A stretch of DNA of 64,000 nt, from the NCBI GenBank assembly GCA_024426085.1, contig CP087976.1, forward strand, positions 1 through 64,000, read 5' to 3'. Origin of the DNA: Rhizobium sp. RCAM05350 (GTDB taxonomy: Bacteria > Pseudomonadota > Alphaproteobacteria > Rhizobiales > Rhizobiaceae). Made by a program: the position numbers and the translations under genes. A model generated the notes under the pieces. The model saw only the letters and a program-made list of their open reading frames with translations, searched no databases and was not told the DNA's origin. Every line of letters starts with the position of its first letter. The first letter of the stretch is position 1. Shown here in pieces: positions 17,010 through 28,813 of the stretch.

Positions 17010-18196
17010 GACTGACCCGCAGAAGGACCGGATGTCGCGTGGTAGGGGTCGCCTCTCGGCAGGCTGCGGGCGCGCGTCCTTCCCGGCCAGCGACAGACAC
17101 AGACCCTGCCCGCCCCCAGACGGCGCTCAGCGGCAACCGCTTCTCTCTTCCGGCCACCATCAGAGCGGAAGAAAAGCCAGCGTCGTCCGGGATGAGTTGC
17201 TCGCGCAGCCCCTTCGTTAGCCGGTCGGGTCCCAGCCGCCGCAGGTCTTCGTTGAAGTCGCCAAGTTCAGGCTCGATGACCAGCGGCAGGATGCCGGCGG
17301 CCTGCGCGCGGCGGCTCAGTCCCTCGAGCCCATGGCGACCGGCCGCATCGGCGTCAGCGGCGATGTAGAGGCGCACGGCACCTGGGGGAAACCGGAAGGC
17401 GGCGAGATGGTTGGCGGTTAGCGCCGCCACCATCGGCATCCCAGGCATCACGTGTGAGAGGGACAACATGGTTTCGAGACCTTCGCCCGCGACCATGACC
17501 CGGACTGGCACATTGACCGGCATGCAAAAACGCACCGCGTTGCCGAGAAGTCCGCCCAACGCACGGCGAGGATCATCGACCGGTGCCTTTCCGCCCCCGG
17601 ATGCAGCCAGATACGTGCGGTGCACTCCGGTGATCATGCCGGCTCCATCGGTGACGGCAGCGATCAGGGCTGGATAGCTCGTTGTCGTACCAGTGACGAG
17701 ATCACGATAGTAACTGGACGGATGGAAGCGGAGTGCGGCATGAGCGGGCGCCCGCAGGATGCCGCGCTGACGCAGATAGGCGTCCGCCAGCGTCCCGTGT
17801 AGCGGCTTGCCCATTGCAGAACAGCCGGCGTGCTCGCTCAGAGGTCGATCGGCTGACTGGCGGGCTGTCGGTCGCCTCATGCTGCCGGGCGGGTCGCGGT
17901 TCCGGCTGCGGCAGGCTGAGGAAACGCCGGGCTTCTTCGGCAACGTCGTGGAAATCGACCAGGCCGCATGTCTCGCGGACAAGGTCGAGAAGGTCACCGT
18001 GCTGGCCGGTGGCGGCATCAGTCCATTTGCCGGTGCGCGGCCCGGTCAGATGGACATAGAGCGAGCGACCCTTGCTGTTGGCGACATCGCCAACAATCCA
18101 GTAGGTGCCGGCGCGCACGCCGGCAGACAGATATTGTCGGCAGACCAACTCGGCATCCTGCGCAAGACGGCCCGCCAGCTCTGAAGCGGACAGCAT
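16966..18196 (-). CDS. Toprim-domain (DnaG-like primase type) protein (one frameshift)
   Basis: The N-terminal part (LAQDAELVCRQYLSAGVRAG, GPRTGKWTDAATGQHGDLLD) matches the zinc-free primase-like region typical of plasmid Toprim proteins. After a break near 17815 come YLRQRGI, HPSSYYRDLVTG and the Toprim core VMVAGEGLETMLSLS (Glu) and LYIAADADAAGRHGLEGLSR (D-x-D-x-x-G). Toprim domains act in primases and topoisomerases, so it may prime complementary-strand synthesis. GAGGGGGA lies before the ATG at 18196. The tail after LIPDDAG looks unlike protein, so the true stop is probably between 17085 and 17160. Confidence 0.83.
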
Positions 18197-18208
18197 GATC
18201 GGTCCCCC

Positions 18209-21200
18209 TCAATGACGACTGGCAACATCGACCAGGCGATGCCGCTCCATCAGGCGCGACAGGATCGCCGGTCCTTCACCCGTCATCGGCACGAAGAACC
18301 GGGTTTTCCAGGCGATGATCTCGGGAAACAGCCCGATCGCCTTCAACCATTCGCGCATGCCCTCCGTGAAGCCGGTGAGTTCGACGCGGTGGTCGTACAT
18401 CACCCGCACACGGCGCAACGTCATATCGCCGGCAAGGCCGACGATCGACGATCCATCGGTGAGCACCCGCCACGCGTGATCGCTCGTGATCGTCTCGACA
18501 TGATCGATGCCGAGGTTACGGCAAAGCCGTGAGAGTTCCGATGGCGCGACCACACGCCCGACGATGCGCTCACCATCATCGCTTTGCAGCCGATAGACCC
18601 GGCAATAGTCCTGCGGCAGCAGACGCCAGATCGGCAGGAGCAGACCGGTTACGACGTGCAGGGTCGAGGTCGAGAACTCGGCGACCTTGGCGATATCCGC
18701 CTCCCAGGCGGCGTCAAAGGCCGTCTCGTCGGCCTCTTCCCAATTGGTCTCCTCAAGCTGGCGGACTTCATAACGCAGTTCGTCCATCGGCCGGATCAGC
18801 ACGACACGTGGTTGGATCGATCCATCGTCGAGCATGATGGACCGGGTCGGGACCATCACCGCCGGCCGGCCGGACTTGCCGTTGATCATCAGCCTCGCTT
18901 GTTTATCACGCCTGGCGAGCGCCTGGACATCGGCAAGTGTCATCGGGCGATTGCGCTGCTTTTGCTCGATGGTCAGAAGATGCGACTGCGCGCCGGTTGC
19001 CGGATGGGTATAAGCGACCCGCCGTTCCGCAATCTTCATGCTGTCAGCCTCGATGGTCTCCAGACCCTTATCGTAGATGCCGGCAGCGACAGCACCTTCG
19101 ATCCGGGCAGCCAGCAATTGCTCGAAAGCGTCGAACAGTAGATTCTGCATGTCGATCGTCATCGCCAGCATACGGTTAAGAAAGGTCGTTATAGGCGGCA
19201 GTTCGTCCTTCAGGCCGCCCTCCTCCGAGGTTAGCGAAAGCCCGGTGACCGCTTCGAAGGTCGAAAGCGAGCAACCTTCGATCTTCCCGATGTAGAGCAG
19301 CCCATAGAATTGCCGGAGCGCATCGCGGGCATATTGGGATTCGAGATTGTCTTCCGAGCGAAACAACCCTTGTCCGCCGGTCTGTCTCTGACCGCGGGTG
19401 ATGGCGCCGAGCGTGTCGAGACGCCGCGCAATGGTCGAGAGGAAGCGACGCTCGGCCTTGACGTTCGTGGCGATCGGCCGGAACAGCGGCGGTTGCTTCT
19501 GGTTGGTGCGATTGCTGCGGCCGAGACCCTGGATCGCGGTATCCGCGCGCCATCCCGCCTCGAGAAGGTAGTGAACGCGCAGGCGCTGGTTCATCGCGCT
19601 GAGTTCCGCGTGATAGGAACGTCCCGTTCCCCCGGCTTCGCTGAAAACGAGAATGCGCTTCTCGTCGTCCATGAAGGCGCGTGTCTCGTCGAGATTGGCG
19701 GAACCGGGACGGCTTTCCACAGTGAAGCGAGCGACATGACCGCCGGTGTCGCGCCGGACGATGCGGCGCGAGCGGCCGGTGATTTCGGCGACCTCTCCGG
19801 TTCCAAAGTGCTGGACGATCTGATCCAAGGCGGTCGGGACTGCCGGAAGGCTTCCGAGCTTTTCGACCAACTCGTCGCGACGGGCGAGCGCTTCCCGGCA
19901 GATGACCGGGTTACCATCAAGGTTGTAAACCGGCCGTGAGCTGAGGTTGCCTACCTCGTCCGAATATTCCTCGAACAGCTGCGTCGGAAACGAGTGCTTC
20001 AAGTAGTCGATGACATATTCCCCGAGGTGTCACATCGACCTGGATATCGCCCCATTCCTCGGTCGGGATTGCGCCAGACGCCGTTCGGTCAGCGCCTCGC
20101 CCGTCGAGACGATCTGGATGACGGCGGCATGTCCCGCCTCAAGATCCTGCCCGATCGGAACCAATCAGGGTCGGCGTCTTCATGCTGATGAGCAAATGAT
20201 TGAAGAAACGCTGTTTCGAAGCTTCAAAAGCCGAGACGTGCAGCGGCCTTGGCATTTTTGTTGCGCGTGCCGCTTTCCGATGTGATGCCGGCCGCCTGCA
20301 TCGCCGCATCCAGGTGGCTATGGATAACCTGGAAGGCTCCCGCATAGGAATCGTAGTTGCGGACCTGCTCATCGGTCAGTTCATGCTCAACGATCTCATA
20401 CTCGATCCCCTCATACGAGAGCGAGCGTGCGGCAAACAGGCCGAGAGCCTTGAGGTCCCGGGCGAGCACTTCCATGGCCGCGACACCGCCATCCTCGATC
20501 GCCGCGATAAAGTCGGAACGGGTCGGGAAGGGAAAGTCGGCGCTGCCCCAGAGGCCAAGCCGTTCAGCATAGGCGAGGTTCTGCACGTCGGTTGCCCCCG
20601 TCGCGGAGACATAGAGTACGCGCGCATCGGGCAGCGCGCCTGAAGCCTCAGTCCCGCCCTGCCCTGTTGCGAGCCGGCCTTGTCGCCGCGTTCCGTCTTG
20701 CCGCCGGCGGCATTGGCCATGGCGTGGCCTTCGTCGAAAACAATGACGCCATCAAAATCAGCGCCTAGCCAATCGACGATCTGCTGGACGCGCGACCGTT
20801 TTCCTTCACGCTCATCGCTTCGCAAGGTGGCAAAGGTGGTGAACAGGATGCCCTCTTGCAGACGGATGAGCGTTCCCTGGCGGAACCACGATAGTGGCGT
20901 GACCAGCAGCTTTTCCTGCCCGAGTGCTGACCAATCGCGCTGTGCATCCTCGATCAGCTTGTCGGATTTGGAGATCCAGACATGCCGGCGCCGGCCTTTC
21001 AGCCAATTGTCGAGCAGCACACCGGCGACCTGACGGCCTTTGCCCGCACCCGTGCCGTCGCCGAGGAACCAGCCGCGGCGGAAACGGATGGCAGCGTCGG
21101 AATCCCTAACTGCGGCCTGCAGATTGTCGAAGGATTTGTCGACCGTCCAGAACCCGGCGAGGTGGCCGGAATGCGCTTCGCCGGCGTAGATAACACTCTC

Positions 21201-22652
21201 GAGCTGGGCGTCGGAGAGAATGCCATCCGTGACGACGTGTTTTGGAAAATGCGGGCGGTAGTTCGGCTTAGGCGGTGCGACCGAGGCCATTGCCGTCGAC
21301 TCGACGAGCTTGTCGGGATGCGGCTTCGCATTGGGGATCTGGATCGACTGCAGGCGATACGGCTCGTAGATGCCGTCCGTCAGACCCCCGTCCTGCTCGG
21401 TGACGCTGGCGCGGGTTTCGTAGGCGAGCTCGACAATGGTCTCCTGCAATGCAGGTTTCGGCCGGGTAGCAATAGTTCTGCCGGCGGACACTGACCTCGG
21501 TCGGGAGGCCACAGGAGCGATGGCAACCGGGCGAAGGGCGCCGGCGCTGCGGCGTGCCTCCCTTGCTGGCACGACATTCCGTAGGACGCCGTTGGAAAGG
21601 GCGTCGATGGAATTCGGCGCCGTAAGAGGTGAGCGAGGCGGCAAGCCCGTGATCCAACCGAGCAGGGTGGCGGCATCCGGCGCCGTTCCGCGCGCAATGA
21701 CGAACTTCGACGCATCCGCTGCCGGTATTTTGTCGATGACCGTCAAACGGGTTTCGGTCGTCGTGCCGTGAGGTGCGTAGACCTTGCCATCGATAGCAGC
21801 GGTGAAGGCGACTGTCCCCTGAGCCTGCAGGCGGGTGAAGGCGTCGCGCCATTTTGGATTTTCGGGGGAGAGATTGGCGCCGGTGATTGCCACCAGACGG
21901 CCACCTGGTGCAAGGCGTGCGAAGGCGGAGGCAAGATGACGCCAGGCTGCGTCGGACACGCGCCCCTCGACATGGACGCCGGCGGAAAACGGCGGGTTCA
22001 TCAGGACCACCGTCGGACTGACGGAACGGTCGAGATAGTCGTCGATATGCGCTGCATCATGCTCTGTCACCCTGGCATCGGGAAACAGGCGCTCCAGCAG
22101 CAAGCCGCGGACGGCCGCATATTCGTTCAGCACTAGCCGAGCGCGGGCGATTTCAGCGAAGATCGCCATCAAGCCCGTTCCGGCTGAGGGTTCGAGCACG
22201 ACATCGTCGGACATGATGCCGGCGGCACGGGCGGCGACATAGGCGAGCGGCATCGGCGTCGAGAGCTGCTGCAGCGCCTGGCTTTCGTCGGATCGGCGGG
22301 TATGGGTCGGCAGGAGCCGCGCGACCTTGGTCATCATCGCCAGCGTCCACGATGGTGAGCCTGTCCGCGCCTGGATCGCCGAGCCGAACTTGCGCAGGAA
22401 CAGAATCTGCGCCGCCTCGCAGGTCTCGTAAGCGTCCTTCCAGAGCCAGGAGCCTTCGGCGTCGCTGCCCTCGAAGCTTTGCGTGATGATATCGCGTAGA
22501 TCGTTCGTGCCGACGGTCTGGCCGCGCTCGAGGAAGGGTAGCAACTGGCCTGCTGCAAGGTAAATTCGGCCGGCACGGCTGGCATCGTCCGATACAGTTG
22601 ATAGAGGGGAATTGGCGATAACGCCGGCGGCCGGAGAAGAGAACACATTCAT
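18209..22652 (-). CDS. Strawberry-notch-like protein: methyltransferase plus helicase (at least three frameshifts)
   Basis: A protein of about 1480 residues. Its N-terminal third has a SAM-dependent methyltransferase fold (VVLEPSAGTGLMAIFAEIA and VVLMNPPFSAG, the N6-adenine NPPF motif). The middle is an SF2 helicase with Walker A GDGTGAGKGRQVAGV and motif II VIVFDEGHAMANAAGG. The C-terminal 600 residues are the SNO helicase C domain (GLGRSNRTNQKQPPLFRPI, arginine-finger region). Frames break near 20645, 20240, 20150 and just before 20002. Such MTase-helicase proteins resemble phage P1 DarB in design, which protects incoming DNA from restriction. RBS AGGA precedes the ATG at 22652. The next gene, Toprim, starts 13 bases after its stop. 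Confidence 0.85.
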
Positions 22653-22858
22653 CGGAAGTCCTGTGGAGAGCGGAGAAGAAGATCGACCTGCCAGGACGCT
22701 CTCTCACACCGGCCAGGCCAACCCTTTCCGGCCCTTCTCTCCCTCCTGCCGCCGCTTCGGTTAAGCCAGCGACCGCAGCCTGCAGCATCAGTTCAAACCG
22801 TCGCCGGGTCAGGCGATCGTCTGCGAGTCGCTAGGGCCGGGCGCTGGAGGGACGTCGC

Positions 22859-23492
22859 TTAAACATGACCGTCACCCTGATCGTCGGCGTCGATCCTGGT
22901 CAGATCGGCCGGCAACATGTCGGCGATCTGCGCATCGGTGAGGTCCTCCAGCAGGCTCGGAATAGTTCCGAGACCATCACCGTTGACAAGAATGGTGCGC
23001 TTGCCGCGATCCTGGGGCGGCCAGAAACCGGTATCTGAAGCTCCTGCATAGCCTCTAAGATCCGAGGGGGTGGCGTTCCAGATGATCTCGATCTTTTCCT
23101 CGCGGCTCAGCCGGTCGGGATGTTCGGCGGTTTCGCGGACAAGAATAGCGTCCCGGAGCATCTCGGGGCTCTGCGCTATTTCAAGATCGCAGAAACCGAG
23201 AAACCAACGGTGTCGTCCGGCGATGGTCAGGGTGACGAAGACACTGGCCACTTTACCGCCTTTGAACTCCGACACGGCAAAGACACCGGGCCTGAAGAAC
23301 ATCGGCGGAAGGACGTCGAGCATGTACTCGTATTCTGGCTCGGCTATTTCAGAACCAATCGCCGGCATAGACGGTGTCGTTGATCGGATGTTCACCGACC
23401 GGCGCGCCGCAGTGCCGGTCAAGCAGTGCGACCATCGCGGATCGTGATGCGACGGTGGGGAAAACCTTTCGGAAGGGGGGATGGGTGGGCAT
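22859..23492 (-). CDS. DUF1419 family protein (one frameshift)
   Basis: The first frame (23492-23349) reads MPTHPPFRKVFPTVASRSAM, then LLDRHCGAPVGEHPINDTVY and AGDWF, and ends at a TGA created by one extra T. The continuation is EIAEPEYEYMLDVLPPMFFR, KVASVFVTLTIAGRHRWFLG and SREEKIEIIWNATPSDLRGY. This is the DUF1419 family, plasmid-borne proteins of unknown function in Rhizobiales. Repaired length is about 210 residues. GGA lies upstream of the ATG. It lies between the DUF932 and SNO genes. Confidence 0.82.
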
Positions 23493-23578
23493 TACAACAT
23501 CCTTTCGGACACAGCGATCCGACCGCCAACAGGGGCGATCGGCATCGCGATGGAAAAGAAGAGGGGATCTCCGTGCGG

Positions 23579-24770
23579 TCAGGCTGCCTGTTCGAGAAGC
23601 TTCTTAGCCTTGCCTTCGAGCTCGAGACGAGTGTCCTGATGGGTCTTGTCGCGCGCCAGCGCGGTAATCCCCTGCACGAAATCGAAGATGCTTTCCGGCG
23701 GGCGGCCCTCCTCCTGGAGAACGGTGTCGATGATCTTGCCGGTTTCGCCCTTGGAGAATCCACGGCGCCGCAGGAATGCGTCTCGATCCTCATCGGTGCG
23801 GGCGACGATCCGTTCACGGGCCGCCTTGATGCCGGCAACGAATGGAGCAGGCGAGGAATTGGCGAAACGCGTCAGCGCGGGTGCTGCCTCATGGGCGAAA
23901 CGGTGCGCGGCGAACTTCGAATGACGGATATTGATTTCCTCGAAATTCTCCGTGCCCCACAGGTTGCGGTTGGCGCAAACGGCGCGGAGGTAAAACGACG
24001 CTATGCCGAGCGTCTTCGATCCCACCTCGCTGTTCCAGGCATAGAAGCCGCGAAAGTAGAGATCGGGATCTCCCGTTCGGCAGGCGACCAGCCTCGATCG
24101 GATGCGTGTCGTCCACGAGGAACAGGAACACGTCACGATCGCTGGCGTAGAGCGTTGTCGTGTCTTTCGTGATGTCGACGAAGGGATTGTGGGTCATCGT
24201 CGCCCAGTCGAGAACGCCCGGGACCTTCCAGATCGTGTCGCCGGTTCCGTTGCCGGCGATGTTCATCACCGCCGAGACCAGCTCGTGATCCCAGATGCGG
24301 CCGTAATCCGGACCGGTCACCGCGCGAAGCTCGACACGACCGTCGTCGGTTTCCAGTGTCTTCACCAGTTCGGCGCGATGGTTGAGCAATCCATGCTGGA
24401 GATTGATACCGGCAAGCGGCGCCGGCAGCTGGCGCATATAGGTCGACGGAGCGCCAACCAGGCTGCAGAGCTGGCCAAAACTCCAATGGGTCGGCGCGAT
24501 CGGCCGGGATTGACCAGGCACGATCAGCGCCAGGCGCTGGGCATTGTCGCGGCTGGCTTCAACCCTGACGGCTCTGGTTTCGACCGTCCGGGCATGGGCG
24601 CAGTCCGCGCGTGATTTGACGGCATCATGGAGTTCATTGAGCGACAGATAACGCTCGTCGTCCGGGCGGGAGAACCATTCGGACGAGACGCGGCCGATGC
24701 GCTCGCCGCGCGAGACGTCGACCTTGAAGCCAGTGGAAACCGGGCGGGAATGCTGGACAAGATTATTCAT
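23579..24770 (-). CDS. DUF932 family (phage/plasmid-like) protein (one frameshift)
   Basis: DUF932 proteins are common on phages and plasmids and their function is unknown. The first frame gives RYLSLNELHDAVKSRA, PTHWSFGQLCSLVGAPSTYM and VTGPDYGRIWDHELVSAVMN, then DVFLFLVDDTHPIEAGRLPN. A break near 24080 is followed by DLYFRGFYAWNSEVGSKTLG, NLWGTENFEEINIRHSKFAA and a helical tail. Repaired length is about 396 residues. GGAGA precedes the ATG at 24770. A GC-rich hairpin lies between it and the upstream ParB-domain gene. Confidence 0.85.
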
Positions 24771-24793
24771 GTTGCAGTCTCCTGAAACGAAAG

Positions 24794-24827
24794 AGCCCGG
24801 CAGATCCGCTTCAAGCGGCGCCGGGCT
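24794..24827. promoter_or_regulatory. Hairpin between the ParB-domain and DUF932 genes
   Basis: AGCCCGGC (24794-24801) pairs with GCCGGGCT (24820-24827), and an inner CCGCT/AGCGG pair extends it. No U-run follows on either strand, so it looks like a processing or stability element, or a weak terminator, in the minus-strand transcript. Confidence 0.45.
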
Positions 24828-24910
24828 GGTGGAATGGAAAGAAGAATATGGTTTAGGCAGCGAGACGCAGCGCGGCCGCCGCGGCTCGGATCGATTGGGA
24901 GCGTGACAAC

Positions 24911-26944
24911 TTACTCGGCCGCGTCCAGGCGGGTTTCCTCAACACCGTCGTCCACATCAGGGACGCCGTCACCGCCATCGGCGTCCTCGGTCAGGTAGGC
25001 CGGGAGATCGGCTGCTTCGACGTCGAGCTGCGCATCCCCGTTGCCCTGATCGATCGCCTCGCCGCTCTCATCGGATGTTGCCTCGTCGCTTTCGAGGCGC
25101 AACGGCTCCGGCAGCCATCCGCTTCCTTCGAGAAGCCGTGCCGCCTCACGGGCCATGTCCGGCTTCTTGAGATGGTCAATCAACTGTGCGGATTGCTCAT
25201 CCGTCGCCTCACGAACGGCCTGCAAGGATCCGCGCTTTGGTCACTCTACCGAGATAGTTGTCGACCGTCGGCGTCCACCCCGCCTCGACCATGCCGAAGC
25301 CGATCGAGCGGGCGACTTGATCTGCGTGGACAAGTGCGCGGCTGCGCTTGTTCCATGGCTCGATCACAACGTTCAGCGACAGGCTGGCGCAATGGGCAAA
25401 GAGCACCTGCCGGCTGCCCTCGTCGAGCTGGATCAGGTAGTCCCAGAGTGCGCCCGGATCCTCGGCAGATCCTGCCCCCAGGCTTCCTGACGCTGATCGA
25501 TCTCCTTGGCCCAGGGCGTGTCGGCAAGCCCCGGCGTCTGACTGAAGTTCGCGCTCTGCAGCGTGAGTTCCAGGCATGAGTCCGAACCGTAGAGATAAAA
25601 GATCTTCAGCACGAAGCTGTGGAGCACGGCGATGAACGCCATGACCGGATCGTTAGCAAGCGCATTGCAGAAGCGCAACCGTTCGCGCCGCCGTTAGATC
25701 GAGGATCAGACGATCGGGAAGCGGTCGGACGGCGTCATCCTCCTCCTCGGACTGATCGGAGGAGACGGCCTTGCCGTTCACGGAAATGCCACTGGTCGAC
25801 GAAGCGCTACTCGCCGCCTGTTCATTTGTATCGTCGTCATCACTGCCGGCACGATGATCATCAGCGGCCGTTCATTCAGCCCATCGAGTTCGGTTCCGAG
25901 CTCCTCGAGCCTCTTCTCGGTCGCTTCGGAATAATCCTCAGTGTTCGCGTATGCGGCATCGAGGCTTGTCGTACTCCGCCTTCAGCTCGTCATAACGGCT
26001 GATCTCTTCCACCGACATCTCAGCCTGTTCCGCCGTAGAACCGGCGAAGACCTGACGTATGGCCATACGGGAAATCGAGAGCTGCCTCGACCCACTTCCA
26101 GCCTTCTTCAGTCTTCAGTAGCTCGGCGTCGGTCTTCAGCTTCTCGAACACCAACTGTTCCAGCGTTGCCGGATCCTGAAGCCAACCACCTTGATCCTGC
26201 TCGAACAGATCGCGCATGATCACGCCGCCGGCCGCCTCGTAGGCGTCGATACCGACATAAGCGGCACGGCGATCGCCGGCGCGGACCGCCGTCTCGGTGA
26301 GCAGCCGGCGGATATAATACGCCTCCTTCACATGCGAGCGCGAGACCGTGTCCCAAACCTGTTCCTGTCGGACGTGGTCATTGGTGATCGAGAACGCCAT
26401 GATCTGTTCGAGGTTCATCTCGTCGCTCGTATAGAGGTCGAGGAGACGCGGCGAGACCGAGGCAAGCCGAAGCCGCTGCTTCACCGTCGCCGCGGAAACA
26501 AAGAACCGGGCAGCAATCTCCTCCTCGCCCAGACCTTGTTCCCGCAGGGTCTGGAAGGCGCGGAACTGATCGAGCGGATGCAGCTGAACACGATGAACGT
26601 TCTCGGCAAGCGAATCCTCGACCTCCAGCGTGTCGCTGGTGCTGACGATGCAGGGAACGCCGGCGGTCTTTGCCAACCGCTTCTGGCTGACGAGCAGTTC
26701 GAGGGCGCGATACCGGCGCCCCCCTGCCGGAATGCGGTAGATGCCTGTCTCCTTGCCGTCACCGTCGGTTTCGGGCCTGACGTTCAGGCTCGAAAGCAGG
26801 CCGCGGCGGGCGATGTCTTCGGCGAGATCCCTCGATCGAAACGCCCGCCTTGATCTTGCGGACGTTCTGCTGGCTGAGAATGAGCTTGTTGAAGGGAATG
26901 TCACGCGCGGCACTGAGCGTGATTTTCTGGATGGCCTGGGCCAT
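24911..26944 (-). CDS. ParB-domain protein, plasmid type (six or more frameshifts)
   Basis: A protein of about 680 residues with an N-terminal ParB/sulfiredoxin-type domain. MAQAIQKITLSAARDIPFNK and LILSQQNVRKI begin it, followed by DLAEDIARRGLLSSLNVRPE, IYRIPAGGRRYRALELLV and LAENVHRVQLHPLDQFRAF, the ParB boxes. A HTH-like segment (EEEIAARFFVSAATVKQRL) follows. The rest is acidic linker (DQSEEEDDAVRPLPDRL) and a C-terminal region with DPVMAFIAVLHSFVLKIFYL. Breaks lie near 26830 (GGG for GG), 26030, 25960, 25855, 25690, 25455 and 25230. Such ParB proteins of plasmid leading regions can bind DNA or act as nucleases. It is the first gene of the minus run. Confidence 0.82.
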
Positions 26945-27177
26945 GTCGTTTCTCCATGACGGGCCGGCCGGAGCCTCTCTCCGAACCTCCAAACCCGTCA
27001 CAGAATCCCCCCCCCCCTCTCCCCCTCAGCCGCTCCGCTCCCCCCTCATCGAGGGGCTCGGCAGAAAGCGCGTGAATAGACGACGCATCGCTTCGCAGGG
27101 TTTCCGAATAGGCAATCGCCGATCCCCTTGGGTCGAAGCATCCATTTCGCTGCCAATCAAAGTGACGCAGATCCATC

Positions 27178-27500
27178 CGGAAAAATGGCATATAAGGGAC
27201 CCGACACTTATCAATCCAAATTTCAAAGTCAGCACGGATATGCGGAGTTGCTGGATGCTGACGTGATCCTCACCGACTCATGGCCGAGCAACGCAGAGCC
27301 AGCCGAGTTGGTGGATTATCAAATATCGGCGTCTGTCCTTGACAGGAGTCGTCCCGACGCAATTTTCCTTCCTTGCCCGCCGGTTGCGAGAGGGCAGGAA
27401 GTCGCCGCAGACGCGATGACACATTCAGTCTGCCAAAGCAGCGGCGAAGGCTTTTCTCCTGCACGCGCAAAATGCGCTACTGGAATGGATCGTCGCCTAA
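27178..27500 (+). pseudogene. Ornithine carbamoyltransferase C-terminal remnant
   Basis: Only the ornithine-binding half of an OTCase-like protein remains: HGYAELLDADVILTDSWPS, then SVLDRSRPDAIFLPCPPVAR and GQEV, and after a one-base shift near 27427 KAFLLHAQNALLEWIVA. In active enzymes the loop reads HCLP; here it is PCPP, so His and Leu are lost although Cys remains. The N-terminal carbamoyl-phosphate domain (S-T-R-T) is absent. The fragment sits just beyond the plasmid backbone after a C11 tract, which suggests a recombination junction. It could be a relic of a toxin-resistant OTCase or of arginine metabolism. Confidence 0.7.
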
Positions 27501-27553
27501 GTCTTACATCACAGGGAGCATCATCGAAGCCTTCATCCGGGAGGGACCATCAC

Positions 27554-28623
27554 TTGGATACCAATGTCGTCATTGTCGGCGCCGGGCCGGCTGGCCTCGC
27601 CGTCGGCGCTTGCCTGCGCCGTGTCGGGCTCGATTTCGTCATCCTTGAAAAGGCGCATGAGATCGCGCCCGCCTGGCGGCGCCACTACCGGCGGCTGCAC
27701 CTGCATACGGTGAAGTCGTTCTCCTCGCTGCCCCATGTGCCTTTCCCCGAGGGGCTATCCGCGCTACGTGCCGCGCGAGAAGGTGGTCGCCTATCTCGAC
27801 GCCTATGCCGAGCGTTTCGAGCTCCGGCCGCGCTTCGGAGAGACGGTCAACTCCATCCGCCGCGAGGACGGCGGCTACCTGGTCGAGACCGGAATGGACA
27901 CGCCTTCCGCGCCATGTCGTCATCGCCAGCGGCAGCAATGCCGAGCCCGTCGTTCCCAGCCTGCCCGAGATCGAGGCTTTCAAGGGCATGCGGCTGCACA
28001 GCGCCGACTATACCGAGGCAGCGCCCTTCGTCGGTCAGTCGGTGCTGGTGGTCGGCATGGGCAATACCGGCGCCGAGATCGCGCTCGACCTTTCCGAGTG
28101 CGGCGCCCGCCCGACGCTGTCGGTGCGCAAGGGCGTCCACATCGTGCCGCGCCAGCTGTTCGGTGTGCCGATCCAGATGATCGCCATCGCCAGCCGGTCG
28201 ATGCCGCAGGCGGTGAACGACAGGCTGTTCCCGATCGTTCTCGACCTCGCGCTGGGCAAGCTCGAAAAATACGGCATCGTCAGGCCGAAGCAGGGAATCC
28301 TCGAGCAGGTCGAGGCCGGGCGCATCCCGGTCATCGATGTCGGCACGGTGAGGGCGATCAAGTCCGGCGGCATCAAGGCGGCGCCTGACACTGAGCGCTT
28401 CACCGAGCCCGGCGTCATCCTCGCCACCGGCTACCGGCCGGGTTTCGAGAAATTCCTGCCGGCGGAATTGCGGCCCGGCAAGAGCGGCGTCACTCGCCGG
28501 GCCTCCAAACTCGGCCTCTATCTCGTCGGTTTCCACAATCCGATCACCGGCCTGCTCAGGGAGATCGGCAGGGAGGCGGTTGCGGTAACCGCTGATATCG
28601 AGCGGCGGAGCAGCGCAAGATGA
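27554..28623 (+). CDS. Flavin-dependent monooxygenase (FMO/CzcO-like) (two frameshifts)
   Basis: An FAD- and NADPH-binding oxidoreductase. The first frame has the FAD motif VVIVGAGPAGLAVG and the substrate-loop region HYRRLHLHTVKSFSSLPHVP. After an extra G at 27751-27754 comes YPRYVPREKVVAYLDAYAER. After a second break near 27910 come VVIASGSNAEP, the NADPH motif VLVVGMGNTGAEIALDL and the ATGYRP box typical of flavin monooxygenases. Repaired length is about 355 residues. I propose TTG 27554 as start because GAGGGA stands 8 bases before it and the FAD motif follows at the normal distance. No substrate can be inferred. Confidence 0.8.
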
Positions 28624-28813
28624 ATGAGGCAAAATCTCTACAGTGGTGGTGCGCGTCGTTTGGCCCGAAGCTGCCCATCATCGTCGATCTGGAAGGACTG
28701 CAATGGGAAAGGACACGTCTAACCATCTTGGATGCCTCAGCATCTGCGCCTGAATGCGTCGATTTCGTCGAGAGTCGTGCCGACGACGTTGACGGCGCCA
28801 CCCGTAAGCCTGC

